Source: Streptomyces sp. NBRC 110028
GTDB taxonomy: Bacteria; Actinomycetota; Actinomycetes; Streptomycetales; Streptomycetaceae
Direction: 5' to 3'
Assembly (NCBI RefSeq): GCF_001417735.1
Contig: NZ_BBUZ01000035.1
Span: 124,001 to 188,000, forward strand
Length of the DNA stretch: 64,000 nt
Below are positions 1 through 8,905 of the stretch, piece after piece. The first letter of the stretch is position 1, and each line of letters opens with the position of its first letter. The notes below the pieces were generated by a model. The model saw only the letters and a program-made list of their open reading frames with translations, searched no databases and had not been told where the DNA came from. The translations under genes and the position numbers were made by a program.

Positions 1-1
1 G

Positions 2-190
2 CTGCGGCTGACCGCCCGCCGTCTGGGGCGGGAGATCCGACTGCGGAACACCGGCGGCGAGCTGGCCGCGGTGCTCACCCGGGCAGGACTGGACGGCACG
101 TTACGGATCGAGCCGGGGAGGGAGGCCGAACAGCGGGAACAGCCGCTCGGTGTCCAGGAAGGAGTTGAGCCCGGTGATCCGCCCGGCTGA
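2..190 (+). CDS. C-terminal fragment of a STAS-domain (anti-sigma antagonist-like) protein
   Basis: An open frame enters from the left edge and ends at a TGA at 188-190, giving 63 residues. The readable part (LRLTARRLGREIRLRNTGGE followed by a short amphipathic stretch with AVLTRAGLDG) resembles the last helix of STAS-domain proteins, which act as anti-sigma-factor antagonists. The start lies outside the window. The 3' end overlaps the convergent sigma factor gene by about 90 bases, which is unusual for two real genes; the true gene may be read as ending in a poorly conserved tail, or the tail may have drifted. The STAS call is by motif resemblance only. Confidence 0.5.
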   Translation: MRLTARRLGREIRLRNTGGELAAVLTRAGLDGTLRIEPGREAEQREQPLGVQEGVEPGDPPG

Positions 191-1090
191 TATCTCCAGG
201 ACCTGGAGCGCCCAGGGCTCATGACCGCCGCCCGGTCCGCCCGGCCGGTACTGGCCGAAGGCGGGCGTCCCGTTCGCCACGGTAGGGACCAGCCGGGAGC
301 CCCGGCAGCCGATGCCGTGCCCCAGCAGCCAGGTGCGGATGTCGTCGTGGCCGCGCAGCCACAGGTCGTAGGGCGGCATGGACAGCGTGGCGTCCTCGTG
401 CAGGAGCGAGGTGAGGGAGTCCAGGTCGTAGCGCTCGAAGGCGTCCACGTAGCGGGCGAGGAGGGCGCGCTGCTCCTCGTCCAGCGGCTTGACCGGATCG
501 GTGTCGCTGATCTCGCTCGCGGCGAGCGTGGCCCGGGCGCGCTGCAGCGCGCTGTTGACCGAGGCGACCGTGGTGTCCAGCAGCTCGGCGACCTCGGCGG
601 CCTTCCAGGCCAGCACCTCCCGCAGGATGAGCACCGCGCGCTGGCGCGGCGCCAGGTGCTGGAGGGCGGCCACGAACGCCAGCCGCACCGCGTCCCGCTG
701 GGCGGCGACCTCGGCGGGGTCCCCGCCGTCGGCCAGCACGTGCCCGTCGGGCACCGGCCCGATCCAGGTGACCTCGGGCTGTGTGGTGAGGGTGGCGGGC
801 GTCGCCGAGGAGACGGCGGTGAGGTCCATCGGACGGGCCCGGCGCTTGCTCCCGTTCAGCATGTCCAGACAGACGTTGGTGGCGATGCGGTACAGCCATG
901 AGCGCAGCGCCGACCGGCCCTCGAAGCGGTCCAGGCCCTTCCAGGCGCGGACCATCGTCTCCTGGACCGCGTCCTCCGCCTCGAACGCCGAGCCCAGCAT
1001 CCGGTAGCAGTAACCGGTGAGCTGGACCCGGTACGGCTCCAGCTGGAGCTCGGCACCGGCCGTGCCGTCCACTGTCGCGACATCACTCAT
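101..1090 (-). CDS. ECF sigma factor with C-terminal SnoaL-like domain (SigX5/SigG-type)
   Basis: A 329-residue extracytoplasmic-function sigma-70 factor. Region 2 spans about residues 18-85 (EAEDAVQETMVRAW at 37-50, then the RSWLYRIATN DNA-melting segment), and region 4 about 140-190 (LAPRQRAVLILREVL with the helix-turn-helix after it). Residues from about 205 form a SnoaL-like NTF2-fold domain (LARYVDAFERYDLDSLTSLL). This architecture is the one of the TIGR02960 family, which includes mycobacterial SigG; the C-terminal domain is thought to modulate activity in place of a classical anti-sigma factor, and none is seen next door. The ATG at 1088-1090 is preceded by AGGTGC. The gene is followed convergently by the STAS-like fragment. 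The promoter class it recognises cannot be told from sequence. Confidence 0.9.
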   Translation of the reverse strand: MSDVATVDGTAGAELQLEPYRVQLTGYCYRMLGSAFEAEDAVQETMVRAWKGLDRFEGRSALRSWLYRIATNVCLDMLNGSKRRARPMDLTAVSSATPATLTTQPEVTWIGPVPDGHVLADGGDPAEVAAQRDAVRLAFVAALQHLAPRQRAVLILREVLAWKAAEVAELLDTTVASVNSALQRARATLAASEISDTDPVKPLDEEQRALLARYVDAFERYDLDSLTSLLHEDATLSMPPYDLWLRGHDDIRTWLLGHGIGCRGSRLVPTVANGTPAFGQYRPGGPGGGHEPWALQVLEISAGRITGLNSFLDTERLFPLFGLPPRLDP

Positions 1091-1192
1091 CGACGCACCT
1101 CGACGTTTCTGCTTCTGCGGACTCCCATGGGAGGAAAGCTAGCGCGCGGCACCGACAAAACCTCTGATCTGCGAAGACCTCCGGGAATCCGG

Positions 1193-1432
1193 TCAGGCCA
1201 CCGGCCGGGCGCGGACCATCGAGGCGTGCACCTGGTGCCCGCCGCTGGCGATCATCCGCACCTCGGCGCGGTCGCTGATCTCGGCCCGCACGATGCCGGT
1301 GTCGTCCGCGTAGACGGGGTGTCCGCCGGGACCGCTGGAGTCCGTGCGGTGCACCATCACGATGTCCTCGGCCTCCGGCTCCGGGGCAACCGGATCGGCG
1401 AAAATCAGCTCGTATCTCTCGCGTCGCGGCAT
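1193..1432 (-). CDS. DUF6296-like small protein
   Basis: A 79-residue protein starting MPRRERYELIF. The ATG at 1430-1432 has a clear ribosome-binding site (GGGAGGAG, seven bases upstream). It carries the pattern RYELIF, then DIVMVHRTD, then PVYADDTGIVRAEISD and EVRMIASGGHQV, which I recall from a small Streptomyces family of unknown function (DUF6296). No signal peptide, membrane segment or cysteine cluster is present, so it is a soluble cytoplasmic protein. It lies 131 bases behind the P-type ATPase gene on the same strand and could be co-transcribed with it, but nothing ties the two in function. The gene assignment is firm; the family name is from memory. Confidence 0.7.
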   Translation of the reverse strand: MPRRERYELIFADPVAPEPEAEDIVMVHRTDSSGPGGHPVYADDTGIVRAEISDRAEVRMIASGGHQVHASMVRARPVA

Positions 1433-1563
1433 CAGGCACTCCTCCCACACGGACCCGCCCCCTCGCCCCAAACCGGGACAATCAACACTATCGAACAGAC
1501 GCGTCACCGCAAGAGGGTCGCGGAATCCCGGGCGGCGGCAGGGCCGCGGACGGGGCCGACGCC

Positions 1564-4500
1564 TCAGGGCTTCTGGGCCACCGCGCCGCGGGCCAGCGGG
1601 GTCATGACCGAGCCGATGACGGTGACCGCGGCGATGGAGCCGAGGGTGATGCCCCAGGCGAGCGGGCCGAGGGGGGTGCAGTCGAAGAACTGGCTCACGC
1701 CCGGCGTCTGGATGATCCCGGCGAGAACCGCGGCCGAGCCGAGCCCGGCGATCAGCACATGCCGGTCCAGGCCGCCGGTGGCCAGGGTCTGCGCCAGTTG
1801 CGTACCGACCAGGGCGACGAGCGCCACCGTGCCGGCCCGGCGCTTGCGGCCGGTGAGCCGGGCGCCCGTCCACGCCACGCCCGCACCGGCGGCCGTGATG
1901 ATGCCGCGCAGCATCATCTCCCGGTTCAGCGCGGTGCCCAGGGAACGGCTCGGGCCCTCCTTGAGCAGCCGCTCGCCGGTGTGGCCGGTGGGTTCGCGCA
2001 CCGCGATGGCCAGCGCGGGCGCGAGGTCGGTCAGCAGGTTGACGAGCATGATCTGCCGGGCGCTCAGCGGGGTGCTGCCCGCGATGGCGGAGGCGAGCAC
2101 GCTGAAAGTGACCTCGCCGAGGTTGCCGCCGATGAGGATGGCGAGCGCGGCCCGGACCGAGGCCCACATCGCCCGCCCCTCCATCAGGGCCGACACGATC
2201 GTCTCCAGGCGGTCGTCGCTGACGACGAGGTCCGCGGCGGCGGTCGCGGCCGGGGTGCCGCGCCGCCCCAGGGCGATCCCGATGTCGGCGAGCCGGATCG
2301 CGGGGGCGTCGTTGGCGCCGTCGCCGGTCATCGCCACCACCCGGCCGAGGCGCTGGTACGCCTGCACGATGCGGACCTTGTGGTGGGGGCTGCAGCGGGC
2401 GATGACGTCCACGGTGGGGAGCAGTTCGTCCAGCTCGGCGTCGGGCATCTCGTCCAGGTCGGGCCCGGTGCACACCTTCAGCTCGGTGGCCTCGATGACG
2501 GTGGACGCGATGGACTCGGCGGTGGCCGGGTGGTCGCCGGTGAGCATCACGGTGTGCACGCCCGCCTCGCGCAGCCGCGCGGTCGCGGGGGCCGCGCTGG
2601 TACGCACCGGGTCGGCCAGTGCGATGAACCCGCGGAAGACCAGGTCCCGCACGGACTCGTCGGTGAGCTGTTCCCCGGCCCGCATGGGGCGTTCGGCCAC
2701 GGCGAGGACCCGGCGCCCGGCGCCGGCCAGTTCCTCGGCGGCCGAGGTCAGTTCGGCGACGCCCCCGTCGTCCAGGGCCGTGGTCGCCGCCCCGTCGGGC
2801 GTCTGCCGGCGGACGCAGCGCTCCAGCACGCTCTCCGGGGCGCCCTTGACGCTCAGCAGGGTGCCGCGCGCGGTGGCCCCGGCGGTGGCGTGATAGGCGC
2901 GGGAGGGCTCGAAGGGCAGCGCGTCGGTGCGCCGCCAGCGCGGTGCGCCCCGGCGTACCGCGACCCCGGCGCGGCGCGCGCCGGCCATGACCGCGCGGTC
3001 GGTCTGGTGGGCCATGGGCTCGGCCTGGCGGGCGGGCGGGGTGGCCCGCAGGGCGGCCGCGAGCACGTCCTTGCGCGGGGCGTCGAGCCGGTCGGCGGGC
3101 TGCGGGCCGCCGCCGTCGCTGACCGCCGCGAGCTGGAGGGTGCCCTCGGTGAGGGTGCCGGTCTTGTCGAAGCACAGCACGTCGGCGCGGCCGAGCGCCT
3201 CGATGGTGCGCGGGTTGCGGACCAGGGCGCCGAGGTCGGCCAGCCGCCGGGCGGCGGCCAGCTGGGCCGCGTTGACGAGGAACGGCAGGCCCTCGGGTAC
3301 GGAGGCGACGGCGAGGTTGACCGCCGAGGCCAGGTTCTCGGTCAGCGGGAGGCCGTGCAGCAGCCCGGCCCCGGACACGGCGGCGGCCGAGCCGAGCGCG
3401 ATGGGGACGCTGGAGCGGGTGAGCGCGGTGAGCCGCGCCTCGACACCGGTCACGGGTGCGGCGCGGCGGGCGGTGGCCAGGCTCCGGCCGACCTCGGTGG
3501 ACGGGCCGGTGGCCACGACGATGGCCTGCGCCCGCCCGGCGGAGACGGTGGTGCCCTCGTAGAGCATCGAGCTGCGCTGGGTGATCTGCGCGGCGACCAC
3601 CGGCGCCGGGTTCTTGGGCACCGGCAGGGATTCGCCGGTCAGCGAGGACTCGTCGACCTCCAGGCCGTCCGCCTCCAGCACCCGGCAGTCGGCCGGGACG
3701 ACGTCCTCCGGGCCCAGCGCGATGATGTCCCCGAGGACCAGGTCCCCGGCGGTGACCAGGCGTTCGGTGCCGCCGCGGCGCACCCGGGCACCGACCGCGG
3801 ACCTGGCGAACAGCTCCGCGAGCGCCCGTTCGGTCCTGACCCGCTGGAAGCCGCCGACGAGCGCCGAGGTGGCGGTGATGGCCGCGACGAGCGCGGCGTC
3901 GGTGCGCGACCCGACGGCGGCGGCGAGCGCGGCCCCGGCGGCCAGGACCGGGGTGAGCGGGTTGGCCAGCTCCTCGATGAACGCCGCCGGGAGGCTGGTG
4001 CCGGTCGGTTCGCCGGTGCGGGTGGGCGCCTTGCCCGCCCGGGTGGCGGCCTGCTCCGGGGTCAGCCCCTGGCCGGGGTCGGAGGACAGGCGCTCCAGCA
4101 CCCGGGGTACGGGCATCAGATGCCAGGGGGTGGTGGCCACCGGGGGCACCAGCGGACGGGAGAGCAGCTGCCGGGCGCGCCAGTTGCCGAGGCCGAACGC
4201 GATGGCGCCCGCGGTGGTGCCGGCCGCCGCGCCGCGCGCGGTGGCCTGGGCCCGGGGGGCCTTGAGGGCGGCGACCGCGCCGATACCGCTGCCGCCGGCC
4301 GACAGCAGGGCGCTCTCGCGGTCCACCTGGGCGGCCACGCCGACCGCGTCCACGATGATTCCGGCGGAGTCCAGGTCGGCGCCGACGAGCAGATGGGCGC
4401 CCCAGGCGGGGGGCTCGCCCTCGTGGTGGATCCCGACGCCGCAGTCGGACGCGCCCAGGGCCCGGCGGTTCCCGGACAGCAGCATCACGACCGCGCCGTC

Positions 4501-6000
4501 GGCCTGGAGGGCGCGTACGGAGGCCACCAGGCGGCGGCCCGCCGGTGCCACCGCGTCGGCGAAGGTGAAGGCCGTCGGGGGCGGCCGGTCGGTGGCCAGG
4601 ACGATGCGCGCGCCCGCCCGGCGGGCGGCAGCGGCCACCGCCTCGGCGCCCGGGACCGCCTGGGCCGCGAGCCCGGCGACCGCCTGGAGCCGCTGTCCCC
4701 GGGCGAGGCCCAGGGTCCTCTCGCTGCCCTTGCGGCGCAGCCTGGCCGCGGTCTGCCGGCCGGTGCGGCCGGTCAGCTCGAGCCGGTCCAGCGGCCCCAG
4801 CACCCATCCGTTGCCGCGCCGGACCTCCAGGGGCTCGTCCGGGTCGAAGAGGTCGAAGAGCCGCATCGCGACCTGCTCGGGGTCGGCGCCGCCGAGGAGT
4901 TCCAGGTCGACGGGTTCGTACCGGTCGCCGCGCAGCGCCGCCTCGTCGAGCACCACGGTGTCGACCTGGCCGAGCCGCCGCAGGGCGCTGCGGTCCATGG
5001 CCAGGACGCCGCGCAGGGCCAGGAACCGGCCGAGGCTGGTGGCGAACCCCTCGCGCCCGGCGCCGGGCGCCTTCGGTATGGACGAGAACGCGACGGCCAG
5101 TCCGCGGCGCGGTCCGGCGAACGGGGCGGTCAGCGCGCCGACCGTCGCCCCGATGGCCATGGAGCGCTCCGCGAACCGCTCCATGGTGTCCTTGGGGGTG
5201 GGGCCGGGCCGCTCCACCACGATGGGCTCGGCGGCCACGTCCTGGGGCCCGTGCACCAGATGCGGCTCCATCGCCGCCCATGCCTCGCCCTCGGCCCTGG
5301 CCTCCCGCCACAGGCCCAGCCGCTGGGCGAGGTCGAGCACCAGCCCGCCGCCGCGGGTGGCAACGCCCTGGGTCAGCGCGCTCAGTACCGGCAGAGCCGC
5401 CTCGGTGGGCTCGCCGCGGGTGACGGCCAGGGCCAGCCGGCGCAGCCGGGGGTGGTTCTGGATGGCCGATACGGACGCGCTCACCTCGGCCGGGAGCCGG
5501 AGCCAGGGGACCAGCCGCAGGGCGGTGGCGACGCTCAGGCCCAGGACGTCCGCGGCGACGACGGCGAGGGACTGGGCCTCCCGGGGCCCGCCCGAGGGGT
5601 GGCGGGGTTCGGGGGCCCATGCGTCGAACTCCTCGGCGGGGGCGGCGGGGCCGTGGGTCTCCGCTCGCTCGATCAGGGCGACGAGTTCCAGTTCGCGCGG
5701 GGACGGTTTCGTGACGGCGACGACGACCCGTTCGGAGGGCGCGTTCACCCGCGCCCACAGCACGCTCGGATGCTTTTCGAGGGCCTGTTCCACCCGGTTC
5801 GCCACCTGCTCCCCGCCGATCCCGTGCACACCGTGCACCTCGATGTAGTAGCGGCCCGGGTACGACCACACCCCGCGGCTGGGCGGGTGGACCAGCCTGC
5901 CGACCGCGCCGGCGGCGTCCCGTACCCGTGCGGCCACTCCGTGGGTGAGGGGCTCCAGCATCGGGGGGTTCGTCAAGTGCAGCCCAGGCAGCGTCGTCAT
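1564..6000 (-). CDS. Giant CtpI-like cation-transporting P-type ATPase (1478 aa)
   Basis: A 1478-residue membrane ATPase, far longer than ordinary P-type pumps (700-950). Residues about 45-100 look like a heavy-metal-associated fold (YYIEVHGVHGIGG) but without the CxxC metal motif. A long actinobacterial-specific middle region precedes the ATPase core: TGES actuator loop, PEGLP in the ion-binding helix, phosphorylation motif DKTGTLTEG (Asp at about 945), KGAPE nucleotide-binding motif, TGDGANDAPA hinge and a late VNLLTDLAPA helix. PEGLP and NLLTD are typical of P2-type Ca/Mg pumps, not of CPx heavy-metal pumps, so the substrate is open. The closest named relative is mycobacterial CtpI. Its ATG (5998-6000) follows GGAGG. 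It is divergent from the Lys/Ala-rich gene at 6114 and paralogous to the pump at 38918. Confidence 0.9.
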   Translation of the reverse strand: MTTLPGLHLTNPPMLEPLTHGVAARVRDAAGAVGRLVHPPSRGVWSYPGRYYIEVHGVHGIGGEQVANRVEQALEKHPSVLWARVNAPSERVVVAVTKPSPRELELVALIERAETHGPAAPAEEFDAWAPEPRHPSGGPREAQSLAVVAADVLGLSVATALRLVPWLRLPAEVSASVSAIQNHPRLRRLALAVTRGEPTEAALPVLSALTQGVATRGGGLVLDLAQRLGLWREARAEGEAWAAMEPHLVHGPQDVAAEPIVVERPGPTPKDTMERFAERSMAIGATVGALTAPFAGPRRGLAVAFSSIPKAPGAGREGFATSLGRFLALRGVLAMDRSALRRLGQVDTVVLDEAALRGDRYEPVDLELLGGADPEQVAMRLFDLFDPDEPLEVRRGNGWVLGPLDRLELTGRTGRQTAARLRRKGSERTLGLARGQRLQAVAGLAAQAVPGAEAVAAAARRAGARIVLATDRPPPTAFTFADAVAPAGRRLVASVRALQADGAVVMLLSGNRRALGASDCGVGIHHEGEPPAWGAHLLVGADLDSAGIIVDAVGVAAQVDRESALLSAGGSGIGAVAALKAPRAQATARGAAAGTTAGAIAFGLGNWRARQLLSRPLVPPVATTPWHLMPVPRVLERLSSDPGQGLTPEQAATRAGKAPTRTGEPTGTSLPAAFIEELANPLTPVLAAGAALAAAVGSRTDAALVAAITATSALVGGFQRVRTERALAELFARSAVGARVRRGGTERLVTAGDLVLGDIIALGPEDVVPADCRVLEADGLEVDESSLTGESLPVPKNPAPVVAAQITQRSSMLYEGTTVSAGRAQAIVVATGPSTEVGRSLATARRAAPVTGVEARLTALTRSSVPIALGSAAAVSGAGLLHGLPLTENLASAVNLAVASVPEGLPFLVNAAQLAAARRLADLGALVRNPRTIEALGRADVLCFDKTGTLTEGTLQLAAVSDGGGPQPADRLDAPRKDVLAAALRATPPARQAEPMAHQTDRAVMAGARRAGVAVRRGAPRWRRTDALPFEPSRAYHATAGATARGTLLSVKGAPESVLERCVRRQTPDGAATTALDDGGVAELTSAAEELAGAGRRVLAVAERPMRAGEQLTDESVRDLVFRGFIALADPVRTSAAPATARLREAGVHTVMLTGDHPATAESIASTVIEATELKVCTGPDLDEMPDAELDELLPTVDVIARCSPHHKVRIVQAYQRLGRVVAMTGDGANDAPAIRLADIGIALGRRGTPAATAAADLVVSDDRLETIVSALMEGRAMWASVRAALAILIGGNLGEVTFSVLASAIAGSTPLSARQIMLVNLLTDLAPALAIAVREPTGHTGERLLKEGPSRSLGTALNREMMLRGIITAAGAGVAWTGARLTGRKRRAGTVALVALVGTQLAQTLATGGLDRHVLIAGLGSAAVLAGIIQTPGVSQFFDCTPLGPLAWGITLGSIAAVTVIGSVMTPLARGAVAQKP

Positions 6001-6113
6001 CGGTGAGACCTCCGGTGTGTCGGCGTCCGCGGCGCGGTTCCCGCGTGGAGCGGCCTGTCCGGTTGATTCCGATTACCCTGAAATAGGAAGAAGATTCCGG
6101 ATGTCAATCATGT

Positions 6114-6692
6114 GTGGACGTGAGACCAGTGACCACTCCCACCAGCTCCCGCAAGCGCAGCACTTCCGCGACGGCACGGTCGTCGGCGCGCGGCGCCGGC
6201 AAGTCGGCCCGGAGCCAGGCCACATCGAAGGGCCGGGCCCCGTCGAAGACCGCGGCCGCCAAGTCCGCGCAGTCGGGGAAGACGAAGGCGGCGCAGAGCA
6301 CGCAGAGGTCGAAGACGGCGAAGGCGGCGAAGGCGGCGAAGCCCTCCCCCCAGAAGGGTGACCACCGGTTCACGGTGACGGTCCCCAGCCTCGGCCACGT
6401 GGCGCAGGCGACCCATCTCGACCGCGCCGCGAGCGCGACCCATCTCGACCGCGTCGACGGTGGACGCGTCGGCCGCGCGGCGAAGAGCGCGGCGAACGTG
6501 GCGCTGATGCCCATCGCGGCGGCCCGCCGGGTGCTGCCCGCCAAGGGCGGCCTCCCGCTGTACGCGGGACTCGGGGTACTGGGCGTCGCCGAGGTGATCG
6601 AATGGCCGGTGGCCGTGGGCGTCGGGATCGGCTACGCGGTGCTGCGGCGCGGCGGGGTGATGGCACCACCGTCCGAGACCCGCAAGGCCTGA
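6114..6692 (+). CDS. Lys/Ala-rich protein with hydrophobic C-terminus, divergent from the ATPase
   Basis: About 192 residues. The first 85 or so are Ser/Thr/Ala/Lys/Arg-rich and histone H1-like (a run of KAAKAAKAAK near residue 68, encoded by a 9-bp tandem repeat at about 6312-6341). A short repeated element, ATHLDR, occurs twice near residue 100. The C-terminal third holds a hydrophobic segment (LYAGLGVLGVAEVIEWPVAV and onward) that could be one or two membrane helices. It starts 113 bases from the divergent giant ATPase, so the two may share control; I recall such small proteins beside CtpI-like pumps in streptomycetes. GTG starts at 6114, 6120 and 6129 are all possible and none has a strong ribosome-binding site. 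Function unknown; a DNA- or acidic-polymer-binding basic tail anchored near the membrane is a guess. Confidence 0.65.
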   Translation: MDVRPVTTPTSSRKRSTSATARSSARGAGKSARSQATSKGRAPSKTAAAKSAQSGKTKAAQSTQRSKTAKAAKAAKPSPQKGDHRFTVTVPSLGHVAQATHLDRAASATHLDRVDGGRVGRAAKSAANVALMPIAAARRVLPAKGGLPLYAGLGVLGVAEVIEWPVAVGVGIGYAVLRRGGVMAPPSETRKA

Positions 6693-7206
6693 CCGTCGGC
6701 CACCCCGCCCCGAACACCCCGGTCCCGGAACACCGGCAGTGGCTCCGGCCGCCCGGGGCCCGTCCGGCGCGCCTCGCCGGGGACGCGCCGCCCCCGGGCG
6801 GCGCCCCCGTGCCCGCACGCCGGAGGCACCCCCGACCCGCCCGGTGACCTGGGCCGGCGGCCTTGAATCACCGGCGTCCGCGGCAAGGTGACGTGGCACA
6901 GACTGGGGAATCACCGAGACTTCACGATGCGCGAGTGATGCCCGCTTTCCCCATTCCGCGGTGCCTTTGACCATTTCGCCAGGGCACGCGGGCAGAAAAC
7001 GGGCAGAAGTTGACCACAAACGGGCAGCGGCAAGCAGTCGAAACGTTGGTATATACCATGAAGCGCATCTAACACCCGTCACTGGAACCGTCGCACGGTC
7101 CGCTTCCAGCGCCGGTCCGGAGGTGGGTGGCAGGGCCGTGACCTCAGCTTTTTTCGGTTTGCGCACGACCATGCCGTTGTTGAGACAACAGAAAGCGGTA
7201 CTCTCC
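6693..7206. other. Long intergenic region upstream of the PAS-LuxR gene
   Basis: About 500 bases without a convincing gene. The first half is GC-rich with several imperfect hairpins (about 6740-6820) that may end transcription of the Lys/Ala-rich gene. The second half is relatively AT-rich and carries the PimM-like operator at 6903-6918, three spaced copies of a CGGGCAG motif between 6989 and 7028, and a perfect 10-bp palindrome GGTATATACC at 7048-7057. This looks like a heavily regulated promoter region for the downstream regulator. Confidence 0.6.
6903..6918. promoter_or_regulatory. Candidate PimM-type operator
   Basis: CTGGGGAATCACCGAG agrees at 14 of 16 positions with the operator I recall for the PAS-LuxR activator PimM, CTVGGGAWWTCCCBAG. 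The mismatches are the two positions after the central A/T pair on the right arm. It sits about 300 bases upstream of a PimM-type regulator gene, which suggests autoregulation. The match is seen directly; binding is inferred. Confidence 0.55.
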
Positions 7207-7896
7207 ATGGCTCACCCCCACACCACTCAGGGCGCCCGCCGCCTGCCCGGGCAGGCATCATCGGATGTGACCCATGACCGGAACCGGGCCCGTGCCATGA
7301 CCGGACGCCACGCCGCCGGTATGGCCACCCTCGCCCTCGACCTCCAAGTCCTCGCCGGAGACGAGGACTTCTTCCGGCACTTCGGCGGAACGTCGGCGGA
7401 GCTGTGCGGGCGCAACCTGTTCGACCTGCTCGACCCCAGCGCACCCGCCGTCCTGCGGGAGCATTTCCTGCGGCTGCACGACGGGCGGCGCACCCGCTTC
7501 ACCGAGCGCGTGGTCGGCCACCGCCCGGGAGGGCGGGTGTTCTCGGGCGAGCTGACCGGCACGGCCGTCCAGGGCCCGTCCGACGCGCTGTCGGCGATCG
7601 TCGTGCTGGTCAAGCCGGATGATGAGAAGGCCGAGGAGGACACCACGGCCCAGAGCCGCAATCTGCTGTCGCCGCTGGAGGCACAGATACTGGAGGGCGT
7701 GGCCACGGGCGCCTCGACCGTGCAGATGGCCGCGAAGCTCTACCTCAGCCGCCAGGGCGTCGAATACCACGTGGGATCGATGCTGCGGAAGATGAAGGCG
7801 CCCAACCGGGCGGCCCTGGTCTCGCGCGCGTACGCGGCGGGCATGCTGACCGTCGGCACCTGGCCGGCCCGGGTCCGCCCGGACTTCGTCAAGTGA
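7207..7896 (+). CDS. PAS-LuxR transcriptional regulator of the PimM family
   Basis: A PAS domain (from about residue 40; GRNLFDLLDPSAP, later RVFSGELTGTAV) is followed by a LuxR/GerE helix-turn-helix (LSPLEAQILEGVATGASTVQ, LYLSRQGVEYHV) and the family tail TWPARVRPDFVK. This layout and tail match PimM/NysRIV/AmphRIV regulators, which activate polyene macrolide clusters and in some species act globally. No polyketide genes are nearby, so here it may be a pleiotropic or orphan regulator. The frame is open further upstream; ATGs at 7171, 7207, 7297 and 7321 are possible. I chose 7207 for its AGAAAG upstream; 7321 would give 191 residues, the usual length of PimM. Confidence 0.85.
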   Translation: MAHPHTTQGARRLPGQASSDVTHDRNRARAMTGRHAAGMATLALDLQVLAGDEDFFRHFGGTSAELCGRNLFDLLDPSAPAVLREHFLRLHDGRRTRFTERVVGHRPGGRVFSGELTGTAVQGPSDALSAIVVLVKPDDEKAEEDTTAQSRNLLSPLEAQILEGVATGASTVQMAAKLYLSRQGVEYHVGSMLRKMKAPNRAALVSRAYAAGMLTVGTWPARVRPDFVK

Positions 7897-7934
7897 CCCG
7901 GCCATGAAGTGATATCGCGTCAGGTGACGTTCCC

Positions 7935-7969
7935 GGTGGCCGGCGAGATCGGGGGTTCCGTCGGCCACC
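7935..7969. terminator. Hairpin between convergent genes
   Basis: GGTGGCCG at 7935-7942 pairs with CGGCCACC at 7962-7969 around a loop of about 19 bases. It lies between the stop of the PAS-LuxR gene and the stop of the convergent glycosylase gene, where a bidirectional terminator is expected. There is no U-tract, as is common in streptomycetes. Confidence 0.4.
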
Positions 7970-7997
7970 CCTTCGACCGCCCTGAGCGGCGGACCGG

Positions 7998-8810
7998 TCA
8001 GGAGCGTTCCGGCTGACACCGCGGGCACCAGGCGCTGGTCCGCCCGGCGATCTTTCCGCGGCGCAGTGGGCGGCCGCAGCGCGGGCAGTGCGGATCCGGG
8101 TCGTCGCGGTGACCGGTGAGCCAGGACGGCCGGGGCGGCACCCGCCCCGCCCGCACCGAGGTGCGCAGCACCCCGCGCAGCGCGGTGTGCAGCCGCCGCC
8201 GCTCGTCGGGGCCCAGGTCGCCCGTCCGGCTCTTCGGATGGACCCGCGCCCGCCACAGGATCTCGTCACCCAGCAGATTGCCGAGCCCGGCGACGACGGA
8301 CTGGTCGGTCAGCGTGGCCTTGACCCGTCCGCGCCGCCCTTCCAGCAGCGTGTCCAGTTCTCCCCGGCCCAGTGTGAGCGCGTCGGGGCCCTGCGCGCCG
8401 AGGATCCGGTCCACATCGGCCTCGGTGGTGGCGAGCCACAGACCCCGCAGCTTGCGCTGATCGTGGTAGCGGAGCTGATGGCCGTCGTCGAGCGTGAGGA
8501 CGACCCGGCCGAACCGTTCGGGCGGATCGCCCTCGGAGCGGCACACCAGCCCCCCGGTCATGCCGAAGTGCAGGATGAGCGTGGGTTCCCCGACCGGACC
8601 TCCGGCCGGACCTTCAACCGGGGCGATCAGCCACTTGCCGTGACGCCGCGGGGCGGCGAACCGGCGGCCCTCCAGCTCGCGCTTCAGCCGCTCGGTGGTG
8701 ACCTCGCGCAGCACCCCGGGATCGAACACCTCGACCTGCTCGATCCGGTGCCCCTGCGCGCAGGAGACCAGGGTGCGGCGGAAACCCTCGACGTCCGGCA
8801 GCTCGGGCAT
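7998..8810 (-). CDS. Fpg/Nei family DNA glycosylase / AP lyase
   Basis: A 270-residue base-excision repair enzyme that removes oxidised bases and nicks the abasic site. The N-terminus is MPELPDVEG, placing catalytic Pro at 2 and Glu at 3; RRHGKWL near residue 57 supplies the conserved lysine. The helix-two-turn-helix segment (VAGLGNLLGDEILWRARVHP) lies near 170-190, and the C-terminal zinc finger (CPRC, then 17 residues, then CPRC) is intact. A second family member with the same hallmarks sits at 33787-34653. The sequence does not separate 8-oxoG (Fpg) from pyrimidine (Nei) specificity safely. Start ATG at 8808-8810. It is convergent with the PAS-LuxR gene. Confidence 0.92.
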   Translation of the reverse strand: MPELPDVEGFRRTLVSCAQGHRIEQVEVFDPGVLREVTTERLKRELEGRRFAAPRRHGKWLIAPVEGPAGGPVGEPTLILHFGMTGGLVCRSEGDPPERFGRVVLTLDDGHQLRYHDQRKLRGLWLATTEADVDRILGAQGPDALTLGRGELDTLLEGRRGRVKATLTDQSVVAGLGNLLGDEILWRARVHPKSRTGDLGPDERRRLHTALRGVLRTSVRAGRVPPRPSWLTGHRDDPDPHCPRCGRPLRRGKIAGRTSAWCPRCQPERS

Positions 8811-8905
8811 AACGCCAGATTACGCCGGGCTCCGGAGGGCGGCTCGAAGGGGAGGAAAGGCGAGGATATCCATATCTTTGCCTTGGTCGGATAAAGTACC
8901 TGGTT

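Noticed and set aside
1193..5869. Very long open frame on the same strand as, but out of phase with, the giant ATPase
   Set aside because: Its protein is Arg/Gly/Pro-rich nonsense typical of the shifted frame of a GC-rich gene; only its last 79 codons (1193-1432) form a real separate gene.
6101..6361. ATG at 6101 with a well-placed GGAAGAAG as an alternative gene start
   Set aside because: It opens a different frame with an unconvincing protein that stops inside the Lys/Ala-rich gene; the latter has better codon bias.
7048..7057. GGTATATACC palindrome as a gamma-butyrolactone autoregulatory element
   Set aside because: Too short and without the flanking bases of an ARE box; kept only as a note in the intergenic description.
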